DNA of 64,000 bases from Prosthecodimorpha hirschii (GTDB lineage: Bacteria > Pseudomonadota > Alphaproteobacteria > Rhizobiales > Ancalomicrobiaceae). Under the pieces are notes generated by a model. That model did not search any database. It worked only from the letters and a program-made list of their open reading frames with translations, and was not told the DNA's origin. Position numbers and translations under genes: made by a program. The stretch covers positions 5,813,691 through 5,877,690 of the forward strand of contig NZ_LJYW01000001.1 of assembly GCF_001305515.1 (NCBI RefSeq). Direction: 5' to 3'. Of the stretch, positions 42,698-51,323 are shown piece by piece. The stretch's first letter is position 1. Each line of letters begins with the position of its first letter.

Positions 42698-43561
42698 GTG
42701 ACCCGCCCCGCCGACGCCCTCAGCGCCCGCCTCGCCACCGGCCGCATCCTCGCCGCGCCCGGCGCGCCGGATGCGCTCGCTGCCCGGCTCGTCCAGGCGG
42801 CCGGCTTCGAAGCCGTCTACATGACCGGCTTCGGCGCCACGGCGAGCCGGCTCGGCAAGCCCGATATCGGCCTGCTGACCCAGACCGAGATGACCACCCA
42901 TGCCCGCGACATGGCCCGCGCCGTCGCGATCCCGATCATCGCCGATGCCGATACCGGCTATGGCGGACCGGCCAACATCGCCCGCACGATGGAGGAATAT
43001 GCCCAGGCCGGCGTGGCGGCGATCCATCTCGAAGACCAGGTCGCGCCGAAGCGCTGCGGCCAGCTCGCCGGCATCCGCCTGATCCCGGCCGAGGAGGCCG
43101 TGCGCCGTCTTCAGTGCGCGCTCGCCGCGCGGCCTGCCGGCGGCCCGCTGGTGATCGGCCGCACCGACGCCATGCCGGCCGTCGGAGCGGAGGAGGCGAT
43201 CCGCCGGGCGAAACTCTATCAGGATGCCGGCGTCGATCTGGTCTTCGTCGACGGCATCAAGCGCATCGCCGAGGTCGAGGCGGTCGCCCGCCATGTCGAG
43301 GGGCCGAAAGTCGTCTCGATCGTCGACGGCAACGAGACCGTCGCGCTCAAGGCCGCCGACCTGGAGCAGATGGGCTTCTCGGTCGTCTTCTATGCGGTCA
43401 CGGCGCTGTTCGCGGCGGCCCGCGCCATGGCGGACGCGCTCGCGGTCCTGAAGCGCGACGGAACCCCGGCCGCGGCCGCCCCCGCCCTGATGACCTATGC
43501 GGACTTCTCGGCCCTGGTCGACCTGCCGCACTACCAGGATCTCGACCACCGCTTCGGCTGA
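42698..43561 (+). CDS. Isocitrate lyase / PEP mutase family enzyme
   Basis: A 287-residue TIM barrel of the isocitrate lyase/PEP mutase superfamily. Seen: PIIADADTGYGGPANIARTM with metal-binding Asp residues, AAIHLEDQ, the gating-loop motif KRCGQLAG and VIGRTDAMPAVG. The loop resembles the K-K/R-C-G-H of lyases (isocitrate, methylisocitrate, dimethylmalate) but has Gln in place of His, so the C-C bond-cleaving role is probable yet altered. GTG start at 42698 with GGAG 11 bases upstream. It closes the operon and may cleave the acid imported by TctABC or its oxidised product. Confidence 0.87.
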   Translation: MTRPADALSARLATGRILAAPGAPDALAARLVQAAGFEAVYMTGFGATASRLGKPDIGLLTQTEMTTHARDMARAVAIPIIADADTGYGGPANIARTMEEYAQAGVAAIHLEDQVAPKRCGQLAGIRLIPAEEAVRRLQCALAARPAGGPLVIGRTDAMPAVGAEEAIRRAKLYQDAGVDLVFVDGIKRIAEVEAVARHVEGPKVVSIVDGNETVALKAADLEQMGFSVVFYAVTALFAAARAMADALAVLKRDGTPAAAAPALMTYADFSALVDLPHYQDLDHRFG

Positions 43562-43895
43562 AGTCTGTCCCTGCCGAACGCGCCTTCATTTGTAATCATT
43601 CCAAGTAAGAAGAGATAAGCTTCCGTTTTGAAGAATTATAATCGAACGTCTTGCGGTTCAATTTCGTTGACCCTGTCGCAAGATCGATGCAATGCTTGGA
43701 TCGTCTCCAGCGGGGCGGCCCGATGTGGCTCTTCCGCCGGATGCCGTGGACGAAGCGCGATGCCACCCGCCGTTCCGGGCGGGATGCGTCGCCCGTCCCG
43801 GTGCCGGCGGATATCGCCAGTGCCGTGCGTTCGGCGGTCCCGCAGGACGGCCCGACCCGGTTCGCGCCGGCCGTGCATCATCAAGTCACCCGGTC
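43562..43895 (+). promoter_or_regulatory. Intergenic region with AT-rich promoter-like stretch before the DUF2325 gene
   Basis: About 330 bases. Within an AT-rich patch there is TTGTAA (43590-43595) with GATAAG 18 bases on (43614-43619), and a perfect TATAAT at 43637-43642. Either could be a sigma-70 promoter for the DUF2325 gene; the TATAAT lacks a good -35. Short open frames between 43651 and 43895 are not convincing as genes. Confidence 0.45.
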
Positions 43896-45083
43896 ATGTC
43901 CATCGATACGCCCCCCATCCTGTCCCTCGCCGAGCCGGCGCCCGCCTGGGAGCCTGAGAGCGGCACGCCCGGCCGCAAGCGCCTGCGCATCTGGGAGCTG
44001 GAAAGCTCGATCCACTGCGCGGTGATCGGCACCTGCCTGTCGATCGAGGATCTGCGCCGCTTCGCCCGCCGCATGGACCTGAACCGGGTCGCCGCGGCGG
44101 AAGAATTCGAACTGCACACCTATTTCGTCGGCTCGATGCATGTCGCCAACCCGCTGTCGCGGCTGGTCGACAAGCATCTGACGACGCAGGCCGACGGCGC
44201 CTGCCGACAGCTCGACCGGGCGCCGGATGCGGCGGCCCGGCAGGCGGTCTGGGACGGCCTGATGGCCGCCGGCCGCGTCGGGCCGGCCTTCTGGGCCTTC
44301 ATGACCGCGGCGTCCGTCGACGAGGCGATGAAGCGCCGCCTCTACGGCGAGATCCATATGATGTCGCATCTGCACGGTCAGGCGGTGCATCTGGTCCGGC
44401 GCAATGCGTCCGAGATGGAGCGGCGCGTCCAGGCCCTGGAGGAGCGCATCCGGCGCGATCGCCGCACCCATGATGAGGACCTGCGCGAGCGCGACCGCCG
44501 CATCGAGGACCTGACGCAGGCGGCGCGGTCGCGGCCCGGCTGCCCGCTCGGTCTCGCGCCGACGGTCGGGGAGGGCGGCATCCGCCGCGACCGCTCCCGC
44601 GAGGCGCGGCGGCTCGGTGCCCTCCGCGCGCTCGTCGCCCAGCGCAACGACGCCTTGGCGGCGGCCGCCGCCGAAATCGCCGAACTGAAGAAGCGGCTTG
44701 CCGATCTCGCGGAGACGCGCGCCAGCCTGTCGGCGGCGCCGGCGCCGCGGCCGGAGGAGGCCGTCGCCGCCGCCCGCTTCCGCCGCATCGGCTATGTCGG
44801 CGGGCGGGCCGGGGTCGTGGCGCGGCTCAGGCTGCTGGCCGCCGAACGGGCGCTCGAACTCGACCATCACGACGGCGGCGTCGAGGACAACTTCCACCGG
44901 CTGGAATGCCTGGTGACCGGCGCCGACTGCCTGATGTGCCCGATCGACTGCATCAGCCATGCCGCCTGCCGGGTCGTCAAGGAACTCTGCCAGAAGCAGT
45001 CGAAACCGTTCATTCCCCTGCGCAATTCCTCGATGGCCTGCTTCGAGCGGGCGCTCTGCGAACATGTCGCCGGCCACGGCTGA
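43896..45083 (+). CDS. DUF2325 domain-containing protein with central coiled coil
   Basis: A 395-residue cytoplasmic protein. The N-terminal helical part (about 20-165) starts KRLRIWELESSIHCAVIGTCLS. A basic coiled coil follows at about 165-275 (EMERRVQALEERIRRDRRTHD ...). The C-terminal DUF2325 domain (about 290-395) opens as a Rossmann-like strand-loop, RIGYVGGRAGVVARLR, then has HHDGG and a Cys cluster TGADCLMCPIDCISHAAC, ending FIPLRNSSM. The cysteines suggest metal or redox sensing, but no function is established. The ATG at 43896 has a poor ribosome site; an in-frame ATG at 43692 would add 68 low-quality residues. It heads a cluster with a VOC gene and two paralogous small genes. Confidence 0.82.
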   Translation: MSIDTPPILSLAEPAPAWEPESGTPGRKRLRIWELESSIHCAVIGTCLSIEDLRRFARRMDLNRVAAAEEFELHTYFVGSMHVANPLSRLVDKHLTTQADGACRQLDRAPDAAARQAVWDGLMAAGRVGPAFWAFMTAASVDEAMKRRLYGEIHMMSHLHGQAVHLVRRNASEMERRVQALEERIRRDRRTHDEDLRERDRRIEDLTQAARSRPGCPLGLAPTVGEGGIRRDRSREARRLGALRALVAQRNDALAAAAAEIAELKKRLADLAETRASLSAAPAPRPEEAVAAARFRRIGYVGGRAGVVARLRLLAAERALELDHHDGGVEDNFHRLECLVTGADCLMCPIDCISHAACRVVKELCQKQSKPFIPLRNSSMACFERALCEHVAGHG

Positions 45084-45113
45084 CCGCGCCGGCCGCCGTC
45101 CAGGGACACGCTC

Positions 45114-45470
45114 ATGACCGATCTCGCCATCACGATTCCGGTGCTCGCGTCGCTCGATCTTGCCGAGACGCAGGCCTTCTACACAGACGGGCTCGGCTTC
45201 GCGGTGGTCTATCGGGACGACCGCTATCTGATCGTCCGGCGCGATGCGATGGAGCTGCATTTCTGGCTGACGGACGACCGCCGCTTTCCCGAGAACACCT
45301 CCTGCTACATTCGCGGCGGCCAGATCGACCTTCTCTACGAAGAGTTTCGCGCGGCCGGGATCGAACGGCTCTCGGCGCTCGAACTGCGCCCGTGGGACAT
45401 GGTCGAGTTCTACATTCACGACCCGCATGGAAACCTCCTGAGGTTCGGCCGGAACCCCGGGGCCGAATGA
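45114..45470 (+). CDS. VOC family protein (bleomycin-resistance / glyoxalase fold)
   Basis: A 118-residue vicinal-oxygen-chelate protein with paired beta-alpha-beta-beta-beta units. The N-terminal unit has IPVLASLDLAETQAFYTDGLGF and a metal-type residue in MELHFWL. The C-terminal unit has RPWDMVEFYIHDPHGNLLRFG with the conserved Glu. The pattern is closest to bleomycin-binding proteins, which sequester rather than cleave the drug; a lyase or dioxygenase role cannot be excluded. AGGGA is 7 bases before the ATG. It lies 30 bases after the DUF2325 gene, likely co-transcribed. Confidence 0.88.
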   Translation: MTDLAITIPVLASLDLAETQAFYTDGLGFAVVYRDDRYLIVRRDAMELHFWLTDDRRFPENTSCYIRGGQIDLLYEEFRAAGIERLSALELRPWDMVEFYIHDPHGNLLRFGRNPGAE

Positions 45471-45498
45471 CGCGTTCCTGAGCGGAGGCGGATCACCG

Positions 45499-46116
45499 AT
45501 GACCCAGCATGTTCCTTTGACGCCGGCCGCGCCGGTTCTGCCACCGGCCCGGCGGGCCGAACTCTTCCTGCTCGACCAGTGCCGGCGCCTGGCCGGGTCC
45601 CGCCTGACCGGCGCGGCGGTGCCGGCGGATCGGGTCCTGGCGGACCTCCGCGCCGTCCTGCCGGAGGCCGAAGCCTGCCGCGTCTTCGGCCAGCTCTACG
45701 CCCTGATCGCCCGCATCGACCGGGAAGCCGGCGACGGCTTCCTCTGGTATCCGCCGGGCGCCACCCGCCAATCGCCCGACGAAGCCCGGCTGATCGCCGC
45801 CGCCCATCGCCTGCTCGCCAGCACCGATCCGCGCCCGGCCGGCGAGGCCGCGCCGTGGATCGGACCCGCCGACGAGCCCCCGCCGGTCGGACGCCTGACA
45901 TCGGCCGCCGGCCGGACGCTGGCGGCCGCGACGCTCCTGCCGGAGACATATTGCGCCGTCGCCGATACCTTCTGCGGCCTGTTGACCCTGACCGGCCATG
46001 CCTGCATGGCGGCTTGCCCGCTCCAGGCCGGCGCCCGCGCGCCCGGCGAGACGGGCACGGCCGGGCCCGAGGGGCCGCGGCCCGGGGAGACCCGGTTGGC
46101 CGGGGCCGGTCGATGA
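45499..46116 (+). CDS. Hypothetical protein, tandem paralogue A
   Basis: A 205-residue, mostly helical soluble protein of unrecognised family. The core VFGQLYALIARIDREAGDGFLW followed by QSPDEARLIAAAHRLL is shared with the next gene. The C-terminal part carries four cysteines (YCAVADTFCGLLTLTGHACMAACPL), suggesting a metal or disulfide site, then a Pro/Gly-rich tail. No signal peptide or membrane span. GGAGG lies upstream of the ATG. It follows the VOC gene by 28 bases and overlaps the next gene by ATGA. Confidence 0.72.
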   Translation: MTQHVPLTPAAPVLPPARRAELFLLDQCRRLAGSRLTGAAVPADRVLADLRAVLPEAEACRVFGQLYALIARIDREAGDGFLWYPPGATRQSPDEARLIAAAHRLLASTDPRPAGEAAPWIGPADEPPPVGRLTSAAGRTLAAATLLPETYCAVADTFCGLLTLTGHACMAACPLQAGARAPGETGTAGPEGPRPGETRLAGAGR

Positions 46117-46697
46117 GGCGTCGCAGGGAACCGAAATATCACGGCGGCGCCGTACGGGCGGACGACGACGAGGCGATGGTTGCGGTCGACGGGGAGGGGG
46201 CCGATGCCGCCGATGGCGCCGAGAGCGCAGCCTCGGATCCGGCCCAGACCCGCCACGAGCTGATCGCCCTCTCGATCGTCCGCCTGGCCATGTCCGGATA
46301 CCGGACCGGTCAGCTCGGCTGCTGGGAGTCCGCCTTCAGCGCGACCAGCGAAATTCTCGGCCCCGTCGACGGCCCGGCCGTGTTCGGCCGGGTGATCGCG
46401 CTGGTGCATGCGGTGCGGTCGGAGCGGGTCGGCACCTTCGTGTTTCTGCCCGTCGCCTGCAGCGAACTCTCGCCCGACGAGCGGGACCTCGTCGGGCTGC
46501 TCCGAGCCGCCCGCGGCCGGACGCCGGTCGGTCTCGATGGGACCGCCGCCCGATTCGGCGGGCGGGAGACCGCACCGTTGATCCGGCTGGCGGCCCGCGC
46601 GCTCGGCGTATTGCTCGACCGGCTCGAGTGGGCCGGTTCGATCGGACCGGACGACCTCGATGCCGTCGAGGCGGGGCCGCCGCCGACCCGGCATTGA
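46113..46697 (+). CDS. Hypothetical protein, tandem paralogue B
   Basis: A 194-residue protein with an acidic, low-complexity N-terminus (about 1-45) and a helical core. VFGRVIALVHAVRSERVGTFVF followed by ELSPDERDLVGLLRAARGRTP aligns with the core of the preceding gene product. The C-terminal helix (IRLAARALGVLLDRLEW) matches the other's in position but lacks its four-Cys cluster. No known domain is recognised. Start ATG overlaps the previous stop (ATGA), showing coupled translation. A role together with its paralogue, perhaps as a heteromer, is inferred. Confidence 0.72.
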   Translation: MRRRREPKYHGGAVRADDDEAMVAVDGEGADAADGAESAASDPAQTRHELIALSIVRLAMSGYRTGQLGCWESAFSATSEILGPVDGPAVFGRVIALVHAVRSERVGTFVFLPVACSELSPDERDLVGLLRAARGRTPVGLDGTAARFGGRETAPLIRLAARALGVLLDRLEWAGSIGPDDLDAVEAGPPPTRH

Positions 46698-46784
46698 CGC
46701 GCCCGCCGTGCCGTCCGCGGCGGCCGGCAGGGCGAAGATCGGCCCCCGCCGGGGCGATTTGCAGGGCCGCGGCCGTGTCGGCGC

Positions 46785-46813
46785 TTGCAATCGGGCGCCC
46801 GGATGCCTATAAG
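46785..46813 (+). promoter_or_regulatory. Sigma-70-type promoter for rpsB
   Basis: TTGCAA (46785-46790) and TATAAG (46808-46813) are separated by 17 bases, a near-consensus housekeeping promoter. It lies about 150 bases before rpsB and leaves a leader of roughly 140 nt ahead of the start codon. Confidence 0.65.
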
Positions 46814-46959
46814 CCGCGCCATTCCACACGCGGGTGTCGGGCGGCGGCCGAAGGGTGAAACCCTGGCCGTACCGTCCTTCCGGTGTTTGTTCCGAGCCCC
46901 AGGCCCGGCCAAACGCGAACCCCGCGGAGGCAGAACCGGAAAAGAAGGAGACGGTAGGC

Positions 46960-47724
46960 ATGTCCCTGCCCGATTACAGCATGCGTCAGCTTCTCGAGGC
47001 CGGTGTCCATTTCGGTCACCAGAAGCACCGCTGGAACCCGAAGATGGCTCCGTACATCTTCGGCGTGCGCAACAACATCCACATCATCGACCTGGCCCAG
47101 ACCGTGCCGATGCTGCATCAGGCGCTCAAGACCGTCAGCGACACCGTCGCCCGCGGCGGCCGCGTGCTGATCGTCGGCACCAAGCGTCAGGCGCAGGACT
47201 CGGTCGCCCAGGCGGCCCGCCGCTCGGCCCAGTATTTCGTCAACAGCCGCTGGCTCGGCGGCATGCTGACCAACTGGAAGACCATTTCGCAGTCGATCCA
47301 GCGCCTGCGCAAGCTCGAAGAGACGCTCTCGGGCGAGGTCTCCGGCCTCACCAAGAAGGAGCGCCTGACGCTCGACCGCGAGCGTGAGAAGCTCGAGAAG
47401 GCCCTCGGCGGCATCAAGGACATGGGCGGCCTGCCCGACCTGATCTTCGTCATCGACACCAATCGCGAGGCGATCGCCATCCAGGAAGCTCGCCGTCTGG
47501 GCATTCCGGTTGCCGCGATCCTCGATTCGAACTGCGATCCGGACGGCATCGCCTTCCCGATCCCGGGCAACGACGACGCCGGCCGCGCCATCGCGCTCTA
47601 CTGCGACCTGATCGCGCGCGCCGCGATCGACGGCATCGGCCGCGCCCAGGGCGACATCGGCATCGATGTCGGTGCCTCCGAAGTGCCGCCGGAAGAGTCC
47701 GCGGTCGCCGAAGAAGCGGCCTGA
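46960..47724 (+). CDS. rpsB: 30S ribosomal protein S2
   Basis: A 254-residue S2 protein with the invariant N-terminus [29 protein letters not shown]-type helix ([12 protein letters not shown]), [15 protein letters not shown], and the [24 protein letters not shown] and DSNCDPDGI segments. A short acidic C-terminal tail follows, as in alphaproteobacteria. AAGGAG lies upstream of the ATG. It opens the rpsB-tsf-pyrH-frr cluster behind a good promoter. Confidence 0.99.
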   Translation: MSLPDYSMRQLLEAGVHFGHQKHRWNPKMAPYIFGVRNNIHIIDLAQTVPMLHQALKTVSDTVARGGRVLIVGTKRQAQDSVAQAARRSAQYFVNSRWLGGMLTNWKTISQSIQRLRKLEETLSGEVSGLTKKERLTLDREREKLEKALGGIKDMGGLPDLIFVIDTNREAIAIQEARRLGIPVAAILDSNCDPDGIAFPIPGNDDAGRAIALYCDLIARAAIDGIGRAQGDIGIDVGASEVPPEESAVAEEAA

Positions 47725-48087
47725 CCAAGACCCCGTCGGTTCGCGTGAACCCCGCCGGCCGCATCGTCATGCGGCCGTCACGGGTTGACGGCATTCGAAA
47801 GGATCGGCCGGGGAGGGTGCAACACCCGCTCCGGCCCGGCTCGTTACGGATACCGGTGGGTCGGCGAGACGGCGCGGGACGCCAGCGGGCGCTTCGCCAC
47901 GTGACCGGAAGGCTTCCGGGCGCAACGGCTTGCGCCTGACGGCATCCGCCCGAACGCCGGCATTCGCTTCCGCCCGACCGCATCCGCCCGACTGCATCCG
48001 ACCAGACAGTGCCACGCCACCGCATTCCAAACGCCGCCGTGTGTGCCGCGCCCCCGTGCGGTCGACGGCGACATCCGAGAGACGACC
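47725..48087. repeat. rpsB-tsf intergenic region with hairpin and short degenerate repeats
   Basis: About 360 bases without a gene. A perfect 8-bp hairpin GGCCGCAT-cgtc-ATGCGGCC lies at 47757-47776, just after rpsB, with no T-run. From about 47940 to 48005 a GCATCCGCCCGA unit recurs: exact at 47942 and 47980, with divergent copies near 47965 and 47994. The region may attenuate, process or re-initiate transcription between rpsB and tsf. Confidence 0.55.
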
Positions 48088-49023
48088 ATGACCACGATTT
48101 CGGCTTCCCAGGTGAAGGCGCTCCGCGACCAGACCGGCGCGGGCATGATGGATTGCAAGACCGCGCTGATCGAGACCGCCGGCGACATGGAGGCCGCGGT
48201 CGACTGGCTGCGCAAGAAGGGTCTGTCCAAGGCCGCCAAGAAGTCCGGGCGCACCGCCGCCGAAGGCCTGATCGGCGTCGCCGCCGCCGGCAATGCCGCG
48301 GCCGTGGTCGAGGTCAATTCCGAGACCGACTTCGTCGCCCGCAACGAGCAGTTCCAGGGCCTCGTCGCCACCATCGCGGCCCTCGGCCTCGACGCCAAGG
48401 GCTCGGTCGAGACCCTCGGCGGCCTGACCGTGCCGGGCACCGAGAAGTCGGTCACCGAACGGCTGACCGACGCCGTGGCGACCATCGGCGAGAACATGCA
48501 GCTGCGCCGGACCGCCTATCTTGAGGTCGCCGACGGCGTGGTCGCGCACTACATCCACAGCACGGTCGCCGACGGCCTCGGCAAGATCGGCGTGCTGGTG
48601 GCGCTCGAGTCGACCGGCGACAAGGCCGTGCTCGCCGCGCTCGGCCGTCAGATCGCCATGCATGTCGCCGCCCACGACCCGACCCCGGTCGCGGTCGTCA
48701 CCGAACAGGTCGACCCGGCGCTGGTCGAGCGCGAGCGCGCCATCTTCGCCGAGCAGGCCGCCCAGTCCGGCAAGCCGGCCGCGGTCGTCGAGAAGATGGT
48801 CGAGGGCCGCATCCGCAAGTTCTACGAGGAAGTGACGCTCCTGAAGCAGCACTTCGTCGTCAACCCGGATCTGACCGTCGAGGCCGCCGTCAAGGCCGCC
48901 GAGAAGGATGCCGGCGCGCCCGTCTCGGTGAAGGGCTTCGTCCGCTTCCAGATCGGCGAGGGCATCGAGAAGGCCGAGTCCGACTTCGCCGCCGAAGTCG
49001 CCGCTGCGGCCGGCACGAAGTAA
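48088..49023 (+). CDS. tsf: Translation elongation factor Ts
   Basis: A 311-residue guanine-nucleotide exchange factor for EF-Tu. The N-terminal UBA-like domain has [19 protein letters not shown], followed by WLRKKG, the TDFVARN core motif, and the C-terminal [15 protein letters not shown] and [14 protein letters not shown] segments. The initiating ATG at 48088 gives the standard N-terminus. A strong intrinsic terminator follows the stop. Confidence 0.99.
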   Translation: MTTISASQVKALRDQTGAGMMDCKTALIETAGDMEAAVDWLRKKGLSKAAKKSGRTAAEGLIGVAAAGNAAAVVEVNSETDFVARNEQFQGLVATIAALGLDAKGSVETLGGLTVPGTEKSVTERLTDAVATIGENMQLRRTAYLEVADGVVAHYIHSTVADGLGKIGVLVALESTGDKAVLAALGRQIAMHVAAHDPTPVAVVTEQVDPALVERERAIFAEQAAQSGKPAAVVEKMVEGRIRKFYEEVTLLKQHFVVNPDLTVEAAVKAAEKDAGAPVSVKGFVRFQIGEGIEKAESDFAAEVAAAAGTK

Positions 49024-49041
49024 TCCTGCCCCCAGAATTCC

Positions 49042-49076
49042 AAAGGCGCCGGGCGTGACACCCCGGCGCCTTTCCT
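49042..49076 (+). terminator. Intrinsic terminator after tsf
   Basis: A 12-bp perfect stem AAAGGCGCCGGG / CCCGGCGCCTTT (49042-49053, 49062-49073) with an 8-base loop; the T-tract is TTTCCT. It ends 60 bases before pyrH and probably separates rpsB-tsf from the downstream operon, at least in part. Confidence 0.82.
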
Positions 49077-49137
49077 GTATCCGAGCCGTCGACCGCCCGC
49101 CGACGCTGCCCGCCGACGCCTGTTTGAGGAGTGCCCC

Positions 49138-49854
49138 ATGACCGGACTTCGCTGGAAACGCGTTCTGGTGAAGCTATCCGGTGAGGCGCTGGCCGGTCAG
49201 CAGGCGATGGGCATCGATCCCGACGTGGTCGGCCGGATCGCCGACGACCTGGTCTCCGCCGTGAGGCTCGGCGCCGAAATCGGCGTCGTGATCGGCGGCG
49301 GCAACCTGTTTCGCGGCGCCTGGCTGCAGAAGCAGGGCACCGACCGCGTCACCGGCGACCATATGGGCATGATGGCCACGGTGATGAACGCGCTGGCCAT
49401 GCGCGAGGCGCTGGCGGCGCGCGGCCTCAAGGCCTCGGTCCTGTCCGGCCTGCCGATCCCGACGGTCTGCGATACCTTCACCCAGCGCGGCGGGCTCGAG
49501 CATCTCGCCAGCGACCGCGTCGTGCTGTTCGCCGGCGGCACCGGCTCGCCCTTCTTCACCACCGACACGACGGCAGCGCTGCGCGCCGCCGAGATGCGTT
49601 GCGACGCCATCCTGAAGGCGACCAATGTCGACGGCATCTACACCGCCGACCCGAAGAAGGATCCGAACGCAGAACGCTACGACCGGCTGACCTTCGAGGA
49701 GGCGATCTCCCGCGACCTGAAGGTGCTCGATACCTCGGCATTCGCTCTTGCCCGCGACAACGCGATTCCGATAATCGTGTTCTCGCTCCAGGAAGCCGGC
49801 GCGCTGATCGAGGTTCTGGCCGGCCGAGGCCGCGCCACGGTCGTGGCAGGGTAG
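49138..49854 (+). CDS. pyrH: UMP kinase
   Basis: A 238-residue amino-acid-kinase-fold enzyme phosphorylating UMP to UDP. Seen: [13 protein letters not shown] at the N-terminus, [26 protein letters not shown], the [24 protein letters not shown] loop and [21 protein letters not shown] precedes the ATG at good spacing. It starts the pyrH-frr-uppS-cdsA-dxr-rseP run. Confidence 0.98.
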   Translation: MTGLRWKRVLVKLSGEALAGQQAMGIDPDVVGRIADDLVSAVRLGAEIGVVIGGGNLFRGAWLQKQGTDRVTGDHMGMMATVMNALAMREALAARGLKASVLSGLPIPTVCDTFTQRGGLEHLASDRVVLFAGGTGSPFFTTDTTAALRAAEMRCDAILKATNVDGIYTADPKKDPNAERYDRLTFEEAISRDLKVLDTSAFALARDNAIPIIVFSLQEAGALIEVLAGRGRATVVAG

Positions 49855-49989
49855 TCCGGCCTCCCTCAGCCATCGACGACGCCCGTCGTTGGAAGGGCCG
49901 TCGCCGAGAGGGGGCGCCGCCGAGAACGGGCCGACGCCGGATCCCCCGCAGGCACGCGGGGGAGCCCGACAGGAAGATCGAGGAAATCC

Positions 49990-50550
49990 ATGGCAGCACA
50001 CAAATTCGACTTCGACGACCTGAAGCGCCGCATGGGCCAGGCGGTCCACGTGTTCAAGGACGAGCTGGCCGGCCTGCGCACCGGGCGCGCCTCGACCCAT
50101 CTCCTGGAGCCGATCACCGTCGAGGCCTACGGCTCGCGCATGACGCTGAACCAGGTCGCCTCCGTGTCCGTCCCCGAGCCGCGCATGCTGGTCGTCTCGG
50201 TCTGGGACCGCGGCATGGTGTCGGCGGTCGACAAGGCGATCCGCGAGGCCAATCTTGGCCTCAACCCGATCGTCGAAGGCGCCACCATGCGCATCCCGAT
50301 CCCGGAACTGACCGCCGACCGCCGCAAGGAACTGGTCAAGGTCGCGCACAAATATGCCGAGCAGGCCCGCGTCGCCGTGCGCCACATCCGTCGCGACGGG
50401 CTCGATACCCTCAAGAAGGCGACCAAGGACGGCATGCCGGAGGACGAGGAAGCGCGCCTGTCCGACCGCGTCCAGAAGCAGACCGACGAATCCATCGCGG
50501 AGATCGACAAGCTCCTGTCCGCCAAGGAGCAGGACATCATGAAGGTCTGA
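49990..50550 (+). CDS. frr: Ribosome recycling factor
   Basis: A 186-residue three-helix-bundle protein that splits post-termination ribosomes with EF-G. It has [33 protein letters not shown] and the C-terminal [20 protein letters not shown] plus [17 protein letters not shown] purine-rich AGGAAG/GAGGAAA stretch lies ahead of the ATG. uppS begins 6 bases after its stop. Confidence 0.98.
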   Translation: MAAHKFDFDDLKRRMGQAVHVFKDELAGLRTGRASTHLLEPITVEAYGSRMTLNQVASVSVPEPRMLVVSVWDRGMVSAVDKAIREANLGLNPIVEGATMRIPIPELTADRRKELVKVAHKYAEQARVAVRHIRRDGLDTLKKATKDGMPEDEEARLSDRVQKQTDESIAEIDKLLSAKEQDIMKV

Positions 50551-50555
50551 GATCG

Positions 50556-51323
50556 ATGGCGACGCCGGAGGCCACTCTCGACAAGGTCCCGCTCCGGCGG
50601 GCCGCCGCGCTTCCGCGCCACGTCGCCATCATCATGGACGGGAACGGCCGGTGGGCGACGGCGCGCGGGCTGACCCGCACCGAGGGCCACCGCAAGGGGG
50701 TCGAGATGGTCCGCCGGATCGTCCGCCATGCCGGCGATCTCGGGCTCGAATACCTGACGCTGTTCTCGTTCTCGACCGAGAACTGGCGCCGCCCGGCCGA
50801 CGAGGTGTCGTACCTCATGGGCCTGCTGCGCTTCTTCATCCGCCGCGATCTGGCCGAGCTGCACGGCAACAATGTCCGCGTCCGGGTCGTCGGCGACCGC
50901 AACGGGCTCGGCGGCGACATCCGCGCCCTGCTCGAGGAAGCCCAGAATCTGACGGCCGGCAATACCGGGCTGACGCTGACCATCGCCTTCAACTACGGGG
51001 CGCGCCAGGAAATCCTGCGCGCCGCCCGCCGCCTCGCCGAGGAGGTCGCCGCCGGTCGGCTGGCACCCGCCGACATCGACTCCAAGCAGTTCGAAGCCGT
51101 GCTGGATACGGTCGGCATGCCGGATCCCGATCTGGTCATCCGCACCAGCGGCGAGCAGCGCGTCTCGAACTTCCTGCTCTGGCAGGCGGCCTATGCCGAA
51201 TTCGTCTTCTCGCCGGTCTGCTGGCCGGATTTCGACGAAACGGAATTCGACCGGGCGCTCGCCGAGTTCGGGGGACGGGAACGGCGCTTCGGCGGTGTCG
51301 AGGCCGGGGCACTGCATCGATGA
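50556..51323 (+). CDS. uppS: Isoprenyl (undecaprenyl) diphosphate synthase
   Basis: A 255-residue cis-prenyltransferase making the C55 lipid carrier for peptidoglycan and polysaccharides. The substrate motif [13 protein letters not shown] with catalytic Asp is near the N-terminus. [26 protein letters not shown] and the C-terminal [19 protein letters not shown] and YAEFVF motifs follow. The ATG at 50556 gives a family-length protein. The stop overlaps the cdsA start (ATGA). Confidence 0.97.
   Translation: MATPEATLDKVPLRRAAALPRHVAIIMDGNGRWATARGLTRTEGHRKGVEMVRRIVRHAGDLGLEYLTLFSFSTENWRRPADEVSYLMGLLRFFIRRDLAELHGNNVRVRVVGDRNGLGGDIRALLEEAQNLTAGNTGLTLTIAFNYGARQEILRAARRLAEEVAAGRLAPADIDSKQFEAVLDTVGMPDPDLVIRTSGEQRVSNFLLWQAAYAEFVFSPVCWPDFDETEFDRALAEFGGRERRFGGVEAGALHR

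Noticed and set aside
43651-44025. Small open frame before the DUF2325 gene
   Set aside because: It overlaps the DUF2325 start in another frame, has no ribosome site and no family; the upstream half is intergenic.
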